DNA of 64,000 nucleotides. Origin: Methanobrevibacter sp. (GTDB lineage Archaea; Methanobacteriota; Methanobacteria; Methanobacteriales; Methanobacteriaceae). How positions within the stretch are numbered: position 1 is the stretch's first letter; the number at the start of each line of letters is the position of its first letter. The notes beneath the pieces are model-generated. The model saw nothing but the letters and a program-made list of their open reading frames with translations, searched no databases and had not been told where the DNA came from. This document shows positions 8,003 to 17,824 of this stretch, one piece after another. The translations under genes were made by a program, and so were the position numbers. The stretch is taken from NCBI RefSeq assembly GCF_015062935.1, contig NZ_SUTM01000010.1, positions 1 to 64,000 of the forward strand. Reading direction: 5' to 3'.

Positions 8003-8474
8003 ATTATCCCCTTCAAGTTAGTCTTCTTAAACAGATTTCAGTCAAAAAACTTATTTATATATTTCTAATTTTTACAATACTTATCAAAATCCCACCTGAT
8101 TTTGTTAAAACATCACCAAAAAAAACAGGTATAACCAAAAATAAGAAAATGTTGAATTAAGAGCGCCCTCTTTAAAAAAAATAAACATCAGCAAACCCTA
8201 GCGTTAATGTCAAAAGCAATATCCTAAAATGAAAAAAGAAATAACTATTTTTTAATTTAACCCTCACATTAACGATACTTGAAACCTGAGCACATGAATA
8301 TCAAATATTTGAAATTTGCTTTTGAAAAGTAGTTGATATATATGCATAATTATAAAGTAACTTGATTTATATGATGCTTGGCGTTAATGTAAAATTACGC
8401 TTATTAAAATTATAGTTTGAGAATTTGATTTAATTTAATTTAATGAAAAAATAATTTAAAAAAAGATAAAAAAG
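8003..8474. other. Gene-free stretch with three copies of a CGTTAATGT word
   Basis: No open frame of note. GCGTTAATGT occurs at 8201-8210 and 8381-8390 in the same orientation, and as ACATTAACG at 8266-8274 inverted. The last copy is followed by AAAATTACGC, giving an imperfect hairpin. The minus-strand promoter of the zinc-ribbon gene is at its left end. I see no tRNA or box C/D RNA that I could defend. Confidence 0.4.
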
Positions 8475-8500
8475 TAGAAGAAATGTTTTAATTTCTTCTA
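8475..8500 (-). terminator. Adhesin terminator: perfect 10-bp hairpin across the stop codon
   Basis: TAGAAGAAAT (8475-8484) and ATTTCTTCTA (8491-8500) pair perfectly over a 6-base loop; the TAG stop at 8498-8500 is in the stem. Reading leftward, T-rich runs follow (about 8455-8473). Confidence 0.75.
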
Positions 8501-11500
8501 TTTGATTGTTACTTTAATTTTTTTGGATGCAGATTTATAGGTATTGTCACCGGCAAACTTGATTACTGCAGTGAAGATACCTTTTTTAGTTATTTTAAGG
8601 CTGAAAGTAGCTTTACCTTCAGCATTTGTTTTTGCAGTATATGTTTTACCGTTTATTTTTAAGGTAATCTTTTTACCTGCTGCAAGGTATGTTTTACCGT
8701 CAATGGATGCTCCTTTAATTGTTTTTAAAGTAACTGTGTATTTTTTGGTTTTTGCTTTAACTTTGAAAGTCTTTGCGTTAGCAGCTATTGAAGTAGTTTT
8801 CTTGTTGACAGTTACTTTAAACACTTTCATGGAAGCGTTGTAGTTTTCATCATCTAAAAATACTGCTACAAATGTGTATAATCCTGCATTTTTGAGGTTA
8901 ATCTGGACATTTGCATAACCATTAGCATCAGTTGTTCTCTTTAATGTTACACCATTATAGCCAATATAAACGGTTTTATTTGCTAATGATTTACCATTTA
9001 CATCTGTAAGCTGTACTGTGAAGTTTTTACCTCTTTCACCGACATAATAGTCACATGCATACTGTGTGAAGTCCTCACCTACAATAACTGTAGACTGTCT
9101 TTGAAGAGTCATTTTAACTGTAATGTTGCAAGCAAGATAGACATTATTTCCTTCATAATTGGCAGCGATTTCAGCTCCAGGCTCAGCAATGATCACAAAT
9201 GAACCATTAGCATCACTGACAGTAGAATTTGAAACTCCGTTTACAGAGTATGAGATATTTGCTTCGGAAATCGGATTTCCGTTTTCATCGCTTAAAATCA
9301 GTGAAACATTATTTTTAACAATGACAACCTCAGCAAATTTAGAAGCTATTTTACTGACAGTTACAGTAATGTTTTTGCTTACTGGAGCATATTTATCATC
9401 ACCAACAGTCAAAGTAATAACAGAAGTACCTTCGTTCAAACCAGTAACAATACCATTATCAACACGGACAACCGCAGGATTGCTGGAAGTATAATTAACA
9501 GTTAAATTTTCAGGAACAACAACAGCATCAAGCTCATAAACCTCATCAATAACAATAAAGACAGTATCATTCAAAACACTAATACTAGCATCTCTCAAAC
9601 TAACAGTAACCCTGATTGTTTTATTTTGAGCTGCAGTATAATTGTCATTACCGGCAAATGAAACAGTAACGGTAGCATTACCTTTACTTAATGCTGTGAT
9701 TAAACCATCACCGGATACTTTAACAACACTTTCATTATTAGAAGAATATGTCAGATTACCTGCGCCTGCAGGAGTTAAATTAGCCAAAACAGCAAACTCA
9801 TCAATTACCTTTAAATCGAGTGTTTCAATAGCTAAAGTGATTTCAGTGGATAATTTATTTACTGTAATGTTGACTTCTTTAGTTACCGGATTATGAATAT
9901 TGTCAGCTATTGTTGTTACAGACAATGTATGATTTCCTGCCTTTAAACCTGAAATCTGAATAGTGAAATTATTAATCACATCAACATTAACACCATCTAT
10001 GCTTGCTGTGATTTCTGTAGCTCCGGTAGTTGTTACAGTAACATTTCTTGAATCGCCATAATCCAAAACAATATTATCAAGAATTATTGTTGAATCCTCT
10101 TTATAGATGGTTATAGTACCATTGCTGACATTAACATTGTCCAATCCGGCATATGATGCATTGACTTCATATTTACCGTAGTCATCAAATGTATGTTCCG
10201 CCCACCAGGTACCATTAGCACCATAGGTCGCATCGATTTCTGTACCGTTTGGTAAGACAAATAATAATTTGCCGGGCATAACTTCACTGTAAATATTGGA
10301 TTTTGCAGTGATGTTTACAGTCCGGTTGTTGGTTGTCTTGGAAGTGACATTCACATTAAGGTTGTTTGAGATTGTTTTTTCAGATTCAGTGTAGTATGAA
10401 TCTGCCTCATGGCGAACGAAGATGTAATAATTATCACTATCATTTATGTTCAAAACAATCTTACCTTCCTTATCTGTGACATTAACTCCATTTAAAATCG
10501 GAACACCATTAACAACACCACCCACAGTAATGTTTATACCGGCTTGTCTATTGGATCTTGATGGAACTGTAGGGGAACTGCCTGTGTTTGCAATTCCATT
10601 GGCGCCCCAATAGGTCACATTGGTAAATGTAACTTCATCCTCTCTAGAATATATTGCATTTAAAAGGTTATTCTGACCTGTGAAAGCAATTGTAATATTA
10701 TTACCATACTTAGTTATTTCTAAAGCTTCTGCATCTGCCCTATTGTTTAAGAAACAAGAATGAGAAACATTTTTGTTGGTTGATGCAGTCCTGAAGTAAA
10801 TTGCAGAACCAACAGTTGCATTATTACGGGTGAAATTACAATATGTCAATTTCCCATTATTCAAGAAGTAAACTGCACCACCAAAACCGTAATCTCCAGT
10901 TGCTGTGTTATCAACGAAATTACAATTTTCAACACTGCCAGAATGCATCCTTATAGCACCACCCTCATCGGTTACAGAGTTATTGACGAAATTACAGTTT
11001 CCAACACTACCAGAATATATGTAGACAGCACCACCATTACTAGCGGAGTTATTAGCAAAAGAACAGTTTGTCACTTCGCCATTATTCAAGAAGTAAACTG
11101 CACCACCATAAGCATTATCTCCAGTTGCAGTATTATTAACAAAATTACAATCTGACACAATACCTGCATCATCGAAGTAAACTGCACCTCCGCCGGTTGA
11201 GTTACCATTTATAAAAGTAATGTTTTCTAAAACAACATCAGTGCACATGACCTGGAAGATGCGAGCCTGACCCTTAGCGTCAATGGTGTAGCCATTACCA
11301 TTGATTGTAACAGACCTGTCAATCACAATACCATCTACAAAAGCAGAATCATAATCTGAATCAAAGTAAAAATCATTAGTTAAATTAATAACGGCATCAC
11401 TATTGGAATTGAGTGTATAATTCAAAAACCAAAATGTATGCTCAGGAGCGGTAACTTCTATGGTTCCTTTATTGACAACAACATTATCCAATCCAGGGAA

Positions 11501-14500
11501 TGCTGCATTGACTTCATAATCACCGTAGTCATCAAAAGTATGCACTGCCCACCATGTACCGTTATCACCATAGGTCGCATTGATTTCGGTACCGTTTGGT
11601 AAGACAAATAATAATTTACCATCCCACAAGAGATTTTTCGGAATGTTGGATTTTGCAGTGATATTCGCAGTTTTGCTGTTGGTTGTAACTGAAGTTACAT
11701 TTACATAAAACTGAACAACAGGCATTATTATTTCCATATTCCTGATAACCGGTTCTGAACCTTTATATTCAGTTCTGAAAACTGCATAATAAGATCCGAC
11801 CGGCAGGTCCACAGTCCAGCCTTCACCGCTTAAACAGGTATACTTAGCCACCGCTCTTTGATTGTCATTAAAGTATATGGTCATTGAAATAATTCCATTA
11901 GTTATTGCCATGCCCCTGTTTGTTGTTAAATTAAATGTTAATTTTTCACCGGAACCGTAAACTGAGTAGAAATCATAAACCTCCAAATTAGGTGAAAGAA
12001 TGAGTGTATTGTTGGTTGTATCTGAATCATTTTTGAAAATGCAGGAATCCGCAGTAACGGCCCATGAATAGCAAAAAATAGCACCACCCTCAGGAGCTGA
12101 GTTACCTTCAAAATAACAATTTGTCGCATTAACCAGCCGATTAGTCATGAAGAAAACAGCACCTCCCCTACTAGCAGCCTCATTTGCAACAAAACTGCAA
12201 TTTATCACATTATCATTATCATTAAGGAAGTAAAGTGCACCACCATTCTTAGCAGAGTTGTCATCAAAATGACAATTTGCCACATTACTTGGATAACTTA
12301 AGCTAACTGCTCCTCCATTATTAGAAGCATCATTACCTGTGAAATTACAATTATCGACAGTACCGAATTTACTGTAGACAGCACCACCATCATGACCAGC
12401 AGAATTGTCGGCAAAACTACAATTTACAACATTACCTCTCTCTGAGATGTAAACAGCACCTCCATTATGGGTAGCACTGTTGTTGGTGAAATTACAGTTT
12501 ACAGTTGAACCGGATCCCGCAAGGTAAACAGCACCTCCATTGTTCGCATGATTGTTGTTAAATGAAATATTCTCAACAGTTCCATAACCTGCAGCTAATG
12601 CACCGCCGTTTTCTGCTGAGTTTTCAATGAATTCCCCATTGAATATTACATCTTCAAAGGTTTCAAAGAAATTGACTCCTCCACCTCTTTTAGCAGCATT
12701 GTTTATGAAATTAGTATTGAATATGATATTTTTAGGAGTCTCACGATAGTTTACTGCCCCACCATTCAAACTGGCAGCGTTGTTTATAAAGTCACAGTTG
12801 AATATGCTGTTGGCAGATACGTTCTTAAATGTTATTGCACCGCCGTTTCCGTTTGCCGGATCGATTTGTCCTAAAGCACTATTGTTAATAAAACGGCCAT
12901 TGAACTCATTTTTGTCAGTAGTGCTGTAGAAAAACATTGCTCCGCCGCATGATTTTGCAGTGTTGTTTATAAAGTCACTGCTGAAACTGTTTGTGTTTGC
13001 GTTCTTGGAGAAAAATATTCCTCCACCGTAGCCTGCATAATTGTCCTTGAAAATGCAATCGAAACTATTGTTTTGAACTAAATTATGGAAAAATATTGCT
13101 CCTCCGCTTTGTCCTGCATAATTATTATAGAATTGGGATGAAAAATTGTTATTTATTGATTGCGCTTCAACATATACTGCACCACCGTTTCTGGTTGCCC
13201 TGTTGTCTGTGAAAATTGAATTTATCACATTTCCCACACCATTAAAGTAAATTGCTCCGCCGGAACCTTTCTCGCCAGCGACTTCATTGTTAGTGAAATT
13301 ACAATTTTCAACAGTACCTGTGCTATAGAAGTAAACTGTACCTTCATTTTCTGAGTATCCGTTTGTAAATTGTATGTTTTTAATAATAACATTGTTTGCA
13401 GTTATATACAGTATTTTTGATAGTTTTTTTGCATCCAGCGTTGCATTGTTTTGTCCAATTAATGTTAAACTTTTTGTAATTCTGATTGGTATTCCAAAAC
13501 CGGAATATAATCCATCAATGGTGATTTCATCCCCATCATTTGCTCCATCTATTAATTTTTGAATTTCTGTGAAATTCCTACCCTGGGCAACATCATCAGC
13601 ATCAAGGACATTATTAGAAAGAGTAATATCTCCAGTAACTGAATGAATTGCACCTTTAGTTATATGATTATTTGTAAAATCACAATCACAAACAGTGCAG
13701 TGATTGGAATTAATATAAATTGCATTTCCCATTTTTGCAGTGTTGTTGACAAAACTGCAATTTGTCAGCTCACCATCACTAGAGAAGTAAACCGCACCAC
13801 CACAGCTATAATCGCCAGTTGCAGTGTTGTTGACAAAACTACAATTTGTCAGCTCACCATCACTAGAGAAGTAAACCGCACCCCCAGTATTTGAAGCAGT
13901 GCTATCTGTAAAATTACAATCTGACAGTGTACCTGACTTTTCAAAGAAAACCGCACCGCCATTATTTTTAGAGGTACTGGTTATAAAATTACAATTTCTC
14001 ACAACACCCTCATTCTGGAAGTAAACTGCACCGCCATCTTTAGTTGCTGTGTTATCCGTAAAATTACAATGTGCCAGAGTGCCCAAATCGCTAAAGTAAA
14101 CCGCAGCGCCATAAGATGCATAGTTATCAAAAAAATTACAATTTGTCACTTCACCTTTACCCACGAAGAAAACTGAACCTCCGTCATTGAAGATATTGCT
14201 AAAATTACAATTTACTACAATACCTGACTTTTCAAAGAAAACTGCACTTCCATTTCCGGTTGTTTTACCATTTGTGAAAATTATGTTTTCAAGTATTACA
14301 TTGTCGGCAGTTATTTTGAATATTCTTGATTTTTCTTTGGCATCGATTTTAAATCCGTTTCCATCGATTGTTATTGACTTGTTAATAATGATTCCTTCAA
14401 TATCAAAACCGCTTTCCCATTCGTAATTCTTATTTAATGTTAATGTTGAACCCTGTTTTGCTGCTGTAATATTGGCTTGCAGTTCAGCAAATGTTCCACT

Positions 14501-14716
14501 ATTTCCTTCACTTATGATTTCAACATTCTCTGTTTGACCTATCAGTTCATCATCCTCTGAAGATAACATCTTATCAGTATCTGACTGTGACAATTCAATT
14601 GTTGAATCCTCCTCACTGGCAATCACTGTATCGTCCATGTCACTGGCACAGACGCTGGCCACACTGAATATGAAAACGGCCAGCACCAGCGTGAACATTA
14701 TTTTCTTGTATTTCAT
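8498..14716 (-). CDS. Giant adhesin-like surface protein (beta-helix plus Ig-like repeats)
   Basis: The 2,072-residue product has a signal peptide (residues 1-25, VASVCASD) and an acidic linker. Residues about 145-900 are repeats of GGAVYF...NCxFxxNxA type, the polymorphic beta-helix of adhesin-like proteins and chlamydial Pmp. A duplicated module follows at about 1005-1092 and 1455-1532 (both contain LLFVLPNGTEI and HTFDDYG), separated by a second beta-helix at about 1128-1372. From 1540 on come Ig-like domains, two with Big_2-like sequence, ending in a Lys-rich domain (ASKKIKVTIK). No C-terminal membrane anchor is seen. Many NxS/T sites suggest N-glycosylation. It is expected to sit on the pseudomurein wall and bind a host or microbial partner. 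TATA at about 14753-14767. Confidence 0.92.
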   Translation of the reverse strand: MKYKKIMFTLVLAVFIFSVASVCASDMDDTVIASEEDSTIELSQSDTDKMLSSEDDELIGQTENVEIISEGNSGTFAELQANITAAKQGSTLTLNKNYEWESGFDIEGIIINKSITIDGNGFKIDAKEKSRIFKITADNVILENIIFTNGKTTGNGSAVFFEKSGIVVNCNFSNIFNDGGSVFFVGKGEVTNCNFFDNYASYGAAVYFSDLGTLAHCNFTDNTATKDGGAVYFQNEGVVRNCNFITSTSKNNGGAVFFEKSGTLSDCNFTDSTASNTGGAVYFSSDGELTNCSFVNNTATGDYSCGGAVYFSSDGELTNCSFVNNTAKMGNAIYINSNHCTVCDCDFTNNHITKGAIHSVTGDITLSNNVLDADDVAQGRNFTEIQKLIDGANDGDEITIDGLYSGFGIPIRITKSLTLIGQNNATLDAKKLSKILYITANNVIIKNIQFTNGYSENEGTVYFYSTGTVENCNFTNNEVAGEKGSGGAIYFNGVGNVINSIFTDNRATRNGGAVYVEAQSINNNFSSQFYNNYAGQSGGAIFFHNLVQNNSFDCIFKDNYAGYGGGIFFSKNANTNSFSSDFINNTAKSCGGAMFFYSTTDKNEFNGRFINNSALGQIDPANGNGGAITFKNVSANSIFNCDFINNAASLNGGAVNYRETPKNIIFNTNFINNAAKRGGGVNFFETFEDVIFNGEFIENSAENGGALAAGYGTVENISFNNNHANNGGAVYLAGSGSTVNCNFTNNSATHNGGAVYISERGNVVNCSFADNSAGHDGGAVYSKFGTVDNCNFTGNDASNNGGAVSLSYPSNVANCHFDDNSAKNGGALYFLNDNDNVINCSFVANEAASRGGAVFFMTNRLVNATNCYFEGNSAPEGGAIFCYSWAVTADSCIFKNDSDTTNNTLILSPNLEVYDFYSVYGSGEKLTFNLTTNRGMAITNGIISMTIYFNDNQRAVAKYTCLSGEGWTVDLPVGSYYAVFRTEYKGSEPVIRNMEIIMPVVQFYVNVTSVTTNSKTANITAKSNIPKNLLWDGKLLFVLPNGTEINATYGDNGTWWAVHTFDDYGDYEVNAAFPGLDNVVVNKGTIEVTAPEHTFWFLNYTLNSNSDAVINLTNDFYFDSDYDSAFVDGIVIDRSVTINGNGYTIDAKGQARIFQVMCTDVVLENITFINGNSTGGGAVYFDDAGIVSDCNFVNNTATGDNAYGGAVYFLNNGEVTNCSFANNSASNGGAVYIYSGSVGNCNFVNNSVTDEGGAIRMHSGSVENCNFVDNTATGDYGFGGAVYFLNNGKLTYCNFTRNNATVGSAIYFRTASTNKNVSHSCFLNNRADAEALEITKYGNNITIAFTGQNNLLNAIYSREDEVTFTNVTYWGANGIANTGSSPTVPSRSNRQAGINITVGGVVNGVPILNGVNVTDKEGKIVLNINDSDNYYIFVRHEADSYYTESEKTISNNLNVNVTSKTTNNRTVNITAKSNIYSEVMPGKLLFVLPNGTEIDATYGANGTWWAEHTFDDYGKYEVNASYAGLDNVNVSNGTITIYKEDSTIILDNIVLDYGDSRNVTVTTTGATEITASIDGVNVDVINNFTIQISGLKAGNHTLSVTTIADNIHNPVTKEVNITVNKLSTEITLAIETLDLKVIDEFAVLANLTPAGAGNLTYSSNNESVVKVSGDGLITALSKGNATVTVSFAGNDNYTAAQNKTIRVTVSLRDASISVLNDTVFIVIDEVYELDAVVVPENLTVNYTSSNPAVVRVDNGIVTGLNEGTSVITLTVGDDKYAPVSKNITVTVSKIASKFAEVVIVKNNVSLILSDENGNPISEANISYSVNGVSNSTVSDANGSFVIIAEPGAEIAANYEGNNVYLACNITVKMTLQRQSTVIVGEDFTQYACDYYVGERGKNFTVQLTDVNGKSLANKTVYIGYNGVTLKRTTDANGYANVQINLKNAGLYTFVAVFLDDENYNASMKVFKVTVNKKTTSIAANAKTFKVKAKTKKYTVTLKTIKGASIDGKTYLAAGKKITLKINGKTYTAKTNAEGKATFSLKITKKGIFTAVIKFAGDNTYKSASKKIKVTIK
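10100..11700 (-). repeat. Duplicated 80-residue module inside the adhesin
   Basis: DNA at about 11450-11700 and 10100-10350 encodes near-identical blocks (TNITAKSNI-like start, LLFVLPNGTE, GTWWA, HTFDDYG, GLDNV). The copies bracket the second beta-helix, so a whole helix-plus-module cassette may have been duplicated or acquired by recombination. Confidence 0.7.
13741..13880 (-). repeat. Near-perfect 56-bp direct repeat, 84 bp apart
   Basis: 13741-13796 and 13825-13880 are nearly identical and encode the same beta-helix rung (YFSSDGELTNCSFVNNTA). The 84-base spacing is exactly 28 codons, so gain or loss of a unit keeps the frame. It looks like a recent duplication. Confidence 0.75.
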
Positions 14717-15126
14717 TTTCTCAATAAACTCCTGAAGAATAATATGCTAAAAATGTTTTATATAATCAAACAATCATAAAAATAAATTTTCTTTGTTTAA
14801 AACTTCTAAAACATGATTAAAATTCTATTCATTAATCTATAAATATATAACTATTTTTGAATATGAATGATATATTATTGCATTAAAATATAGAAATTAT
14901 CTACTAAAAATCGAAATCTTATTCATTAATACTAACAAAAAACATTTAAAAATTAATAAAATTATCTCCCAGTTTTAAATGAAATTATTTGATAGTTAAC
15001 AAAAAAAATAACAGGTATGATGTTTGAACGATATATTTTAAAAATAATTATACAAACAAACTATTCAGACAGACAATTTTTATAAAATCAACAACTATTT
15101 TAATAGCAAACGAAATAACTACTCCC
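14717..15126. promoter_or_regulatory. Divergent promoter region between adhesin and SpoIIM-like gene
   Basis: On the minus strand a TATA element (ATTATATAAAACATT, about 14753-14767) and an AGGAG site serve the adhesin. On the plus strand TATA-like words near 15075-15085 lie ahead of the SpoIIM-like gene, which has no Shine-Dalgarno site. TGTTTGAACGATAT at about 15021 recalls the TGTTTGAAACGTAT repeat at 2567. Nothing else is seen in the 410 bases. Confidence 0.45.
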
Positions 15127-15759
15127 ATGAGTATGCTAATTAAATTTAAGGATTTGGTTTTGGAAAGTCTAAAAGATCACAAAAAACTGATAATCGGACT
15201 GTATATATTATTTATAATTTGTTTTATTGCTGCATGGATTTTATCCGGAGAAGCAGTGAATTCTATTTCAAGCAGTCTTCCGGCCATCAATGGGACCAAT
15301 ACAAATACAGGACTTAGTACAACTGAAATTTTCATCCATAATGAATTCGGAGGAATTATGACCTATGTCTCTTCAGTATTCTTTGCAATACCTGCAATTG
15401 TAATGATAATTTTCAATGGTGCTAACTTAGGAACCCTTGGAGCATTATTCAATACAATTTTGCCGAACGGAGGCATTATGTACATCTTTTATTTAATTCC
15501 TCATGGAATATTTGAAATCACAGCAACAATCATTCAATCCACTGCAGGAGTATTGCTTTTCCTGTTTATCGTGAGATTTTTAAGGACTTGGATAGGCAAA
15601 GACAGTAACGGAGCGTCTGATGCATTTGAAAAGAGCAAAAAATTATTGATTCACAGCATCATTCTCATGATTTTTTCAACAATATTATTGGTTATTGCAG
15701 CACCTGTTGAAGCATATTTATCTGTTCCTTTTTCAGAGTTTATAATGGGCCTTTTTTAA
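15127..15759 (+). CDS. SpoIIM/DUF95-family membrane protein
   Basis: The 210-residue product has about five hydrophobic segments, with a conserved core of FNGANLGTLGALF and a histidine/proline segment (LIPHGIFEI) diagnostic of the DUF95/SpoIIM family, here outside any spore context. The ATG at 15127 has no clear ribosome site, so the transcript may be leaderless. Archaeal members are usually called stage II sporulation protein M only by homology; their role is probably in membrane or envelope processes. It converges with the small secreted gene. Confidence 0.85.
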   Translation: MSMLIKFKDLVLESLKDHKKLIIGLYILFIICFIAAWILSGEAVNSISSSLPAINGTNTNTGLSTTEIFIHNEFGGIMTYVSSVFFAIPAIVMIIFNGANLGTLGALFNTILPNGGIMYIFYLIPHGIFEITATIIQSTAGVLLFLFIVRFLRTWIGKDSNGASDAFEKSKKLLIHSIILMIFSTILLVIAAPVEAYLSVPFSEFIMGLF

Positions 15760-15847
15760 TCAATTAACATAAATATGAGAATCATATCTTAAAAATAAGT
15801 ACGTTTTCATCTAAAAGTTTTACTGTGTAAAAAAAAAGAAAAAATAG

Positions 15848-15871
15848 GTAATTGGTTTATTTACCAATTAC
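15848..15871 (-). terminator. Hairpin overlapping stop codon, with T-tract
   Basis: GTAATTGG (15848-15855) and CCAATTAC (15864-15871) form a perfect 8-bp stem around the stop codon; leftward follow T-runs of six and nine. Same design as at 2101-2124. Confidence 0.75.
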
Positions 15872-16258
15872 TTCTTCTATTAATTTTTCATTTGGAGCTT
15901 CGATTTGTATTATATTGTTTACATCCTGGTAAATATAAACACATCTTCCATTGTCTTTTTGTTCAAAGAGACCTGTTTTGTTTGAAATGTTTTTCATTAC
16001 AGTGTTTCCTTGAGGGACTAAATCAATAGCTTTTGATGGAACGATGTCAGTTATGGTGATGTTGTCAGTACCATTTTCGCTAACAACAACTGAATATTCA
16101 CAAGGTACTCCGAAAAATGTACCGTTCTGGTTGTTTTGAGCTAAATCTTTGTTAATTGTAAACCCTTCAGGGTTGTTAACTGAAGCGGCACAAACCATAC
16201 CGATTGAACAAAGTGCAATAAATAACAAGCTTATTGCAAATACTTTTTTCATATTCAT
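15857..16258 (-). CDS. Small secreted protein (intact paralogue)
   Basis: The 133-residue product has a clean signal peptide (MNMKKVFAIS..IGMVCAAS) and a mature domain of about 110 residues with two Cys (PCEYS and GRCVYIY), several NxT sites and an acidic C-terminus ending VIGK. The ATG follows AGGAG by six bases. The copy at 2110-2511 is nearly identical over the mature part. No family is recognised; exported, possibly disulfide-bonded, possibly glycosylated. Confidence 0.75.
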   Translation of the reverse strand: MNMKKVFAISLLFIALCSIGMVCAASVNNPEGFTINKDLAQNNQNGTFFGVPCEYSVVVSENGTDNITITDIVPSKAIDLVPQGNTVMKNISNKTGLFEQKDNGRCVYIYQDVNNIIQIEAPNEKLIEEVIGK

Positions 16259-16386
16259 AATAATCTCCTATTTTTTATAAATGACATTAAACGTCAATAT
16301 AATATTTGTTTTTAGATAATATAAATATGTTGAACATTGTATATTTTTAACAAAATTAAGAAATCAATTGATATGTCAAAAGATTA

Positions 16387-16872
16387 TCATCTTGACCACT
16401 GATATGCAATTCTTGGGGACCCGTCAGCCACATATATGGTGCCGCATCTTTTGAAATCATTTTTTTCAATGAGTTTCTGCATTATCACGTTGTCATGATG
16501 AGTATCTATACGTATATTGTCGCAGATGCTTTTGCAATAGTCTGCAGCGCATTTGAATATTCCATGTTTTGCGCCATCGCTTGCTATCCTATGAATTGTT
16601 AGATATTCATCATCATTAATCCATATTCCATCTTCTATATATTCATATGTGGGTTCAGCAGTATTAAAAAGAGCAAAAACCCCATGGATATCCTCACCAT
16701 CACATATCAGGTAACAGTTTTCATTGTAGATATCCTGTTCAATCAGGTCAGGGGTAGGATATGAATATCCCCACTGCGTTGGATTTCCATTTTCAATCAT
16801 TTGATTCTGGGCAGAATGATAGATGTCCATTATCCTGTCCAAATCTTCAATATCAGCTTTTCGGACAAACAT
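16387..16872 (-). CDS. GNAT-family N-acetyltransferase
   Basis: The 161-residue product opens with the GNAT strand-helix FVRKADIEDLDRIMDIY, has a central beta segment (YLICDGEDIHGVFAL), a LTIHRIASDG strand and helix resembling the acetyl-CoA region (HGIFKCAADYC), then IRIDTHHDN and a late QKLIEKNDFKRCG. These are standard landmarks of the fold. GAGGGG precedes the ATG. The substrate is unknown. It sits 27 bases downstream of surE and is probably cotranscribed. Confidence 0.85.
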   Translation of the reverse strand: MFVRKADIEDLDRIMDIYHSAQNQMIENGNPTQWGYSYPTPDLIEQDIYNENCYLICDGEDIHGVFALFNTAEPTYEYIEDGIWINDDEYLTIHRIASDGAKHGIFKCAADYCKSICDNIRIDTHHDNVIMQKLIEKNDFKRCGTIYVADGSPRIAYQWSR

Positions 16873-16899
16873 AGACCCCTCATTAAAACTGTATTATCA

Positions 16900-17715
16900 T
16901 TACCAGTCTTTTAATTCATCATAGGTCATGTTAACCTTTAATGGTGTTAAGCTTGGCCTTTTTTCAACAAGCAATGCATATCCGTCACTGCCTTCATCAT
17001 ATTCTTTTACAAGGTCAGGTGTTATCATGATTAAATCGTCACTATCCTGATTTTCATCCAACGGATAGCTGAAAATTTCTTCCTTTTCCTCGTCGGTATT
17101 GTCTATGACTTTTTTGTCAAGCATCTTATGGGACAAACTGGTAATTTTAACATCCTCGGATTCGTAATTGGAAGGTACATTTAAATTAAAGAGATCAACT
17201 TCCTCTGGAAATCCTTTGTCAATTATCTTCAATACCAAATCGTGGAGAACTTTTTTTGTCAAATCAAAATCATAGTCTATATACCATTCCCCTTTTTCAT
17301 CCCTTTTGTATGATGTTTTCGGGTCCATGAAAAGTGATACTGCTATTGCTGGAATTCCCAGGCTGACCGCTTCAAAGGCTGCGCATACAGTTCCGGAGGA
17401 TGTGATGTCACAGCTTATATTAACGCCCTGGTTTATTCCGCTGATAACCAGATCCGGCTTTTCATCCATAACATATTTTGCACCTACAACAACACAGTCT
17501 GCAGGACTTCCGTTGACTGAATATGCAGAACTTCCGTCTTCAAGCTGGCAGGATTCAATTTGCAAGTGTTTGAATAATGTTAAACGGCGTCCGACACTAC
17601 TGTTATTCTTATCCGGAGCCACAACAGTAACATTAGCCAAATCTTCAACCGCCTGTTTTGCAGCCAATATTCCTGGTGCAAATACTCCATCATCATTAGA
17701 TATCAAAATGTTCAC
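16900..17715 (-). CDS. surE: 5'/3'-nucleotidase SurE
   Basis: The 271-residue product starts at GTG and has the SurE metal site ISNDDG near residues 5-10, the APDKNNS loop, NGSPADC and SGINQG with the following TSSGTVCAA. SurE hydrolyses nucleoside monophosphates and is metal-dependent and cytoplasmic. Length is normal for archaeal members (about 250-270). It heads a short unit with the GNAT gene. Confidence 0.93.
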   Translation of the reverse strand: MNILISNDDGVFAPGILAAKQAVEDLANVTVVAPDKNNSSVGRRLTLFKHLQIESCQLEDGSSAYSVNGSPADCVVVGAKYVMDEKPDLVISGINQGVNISCDITSSGTVCAAFEAVSLGIPAIAVSLFMDPKTSYKRDEKGEWYIDYDFDLTKKVLHDLVLKIIDKGFPEEVDLFNLNVPSNYESEDVKITSLSHKMLDKKVIDNTDEEKEEIFSYPLDENQDSDDLIMITPDLVKEYDEGSDGYALLVEKRPSLTPLKVNMTYDELKDW

Positions 17716-17824
17716 AGTATCAAAACCCTAAATGTCAATAGTTACTACTATATTTCTAGCTCATAGTTAAAAAAAGTATTTTAAGATTGTGATGATGTTG
17801 AAAAATTTAAAAGGATTATGGAAG

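Noticed and set aside
8201-8410. Box C/D guide RNA near ATGATGC at 8371
   Set aside because: A C-box-like word is present but no matching D box with suitable spacing.
10700-14300. Regularly spaced repeats resembling a CRISPR array
   Set aside because: Repeats are degenerate, in frame and encode beta-helix rungs of one long protein.
15127-15759. Sporulation function for the SpoIIM-like gene
   Set aside because: Archaea do not sporulate; the name is only by homology.
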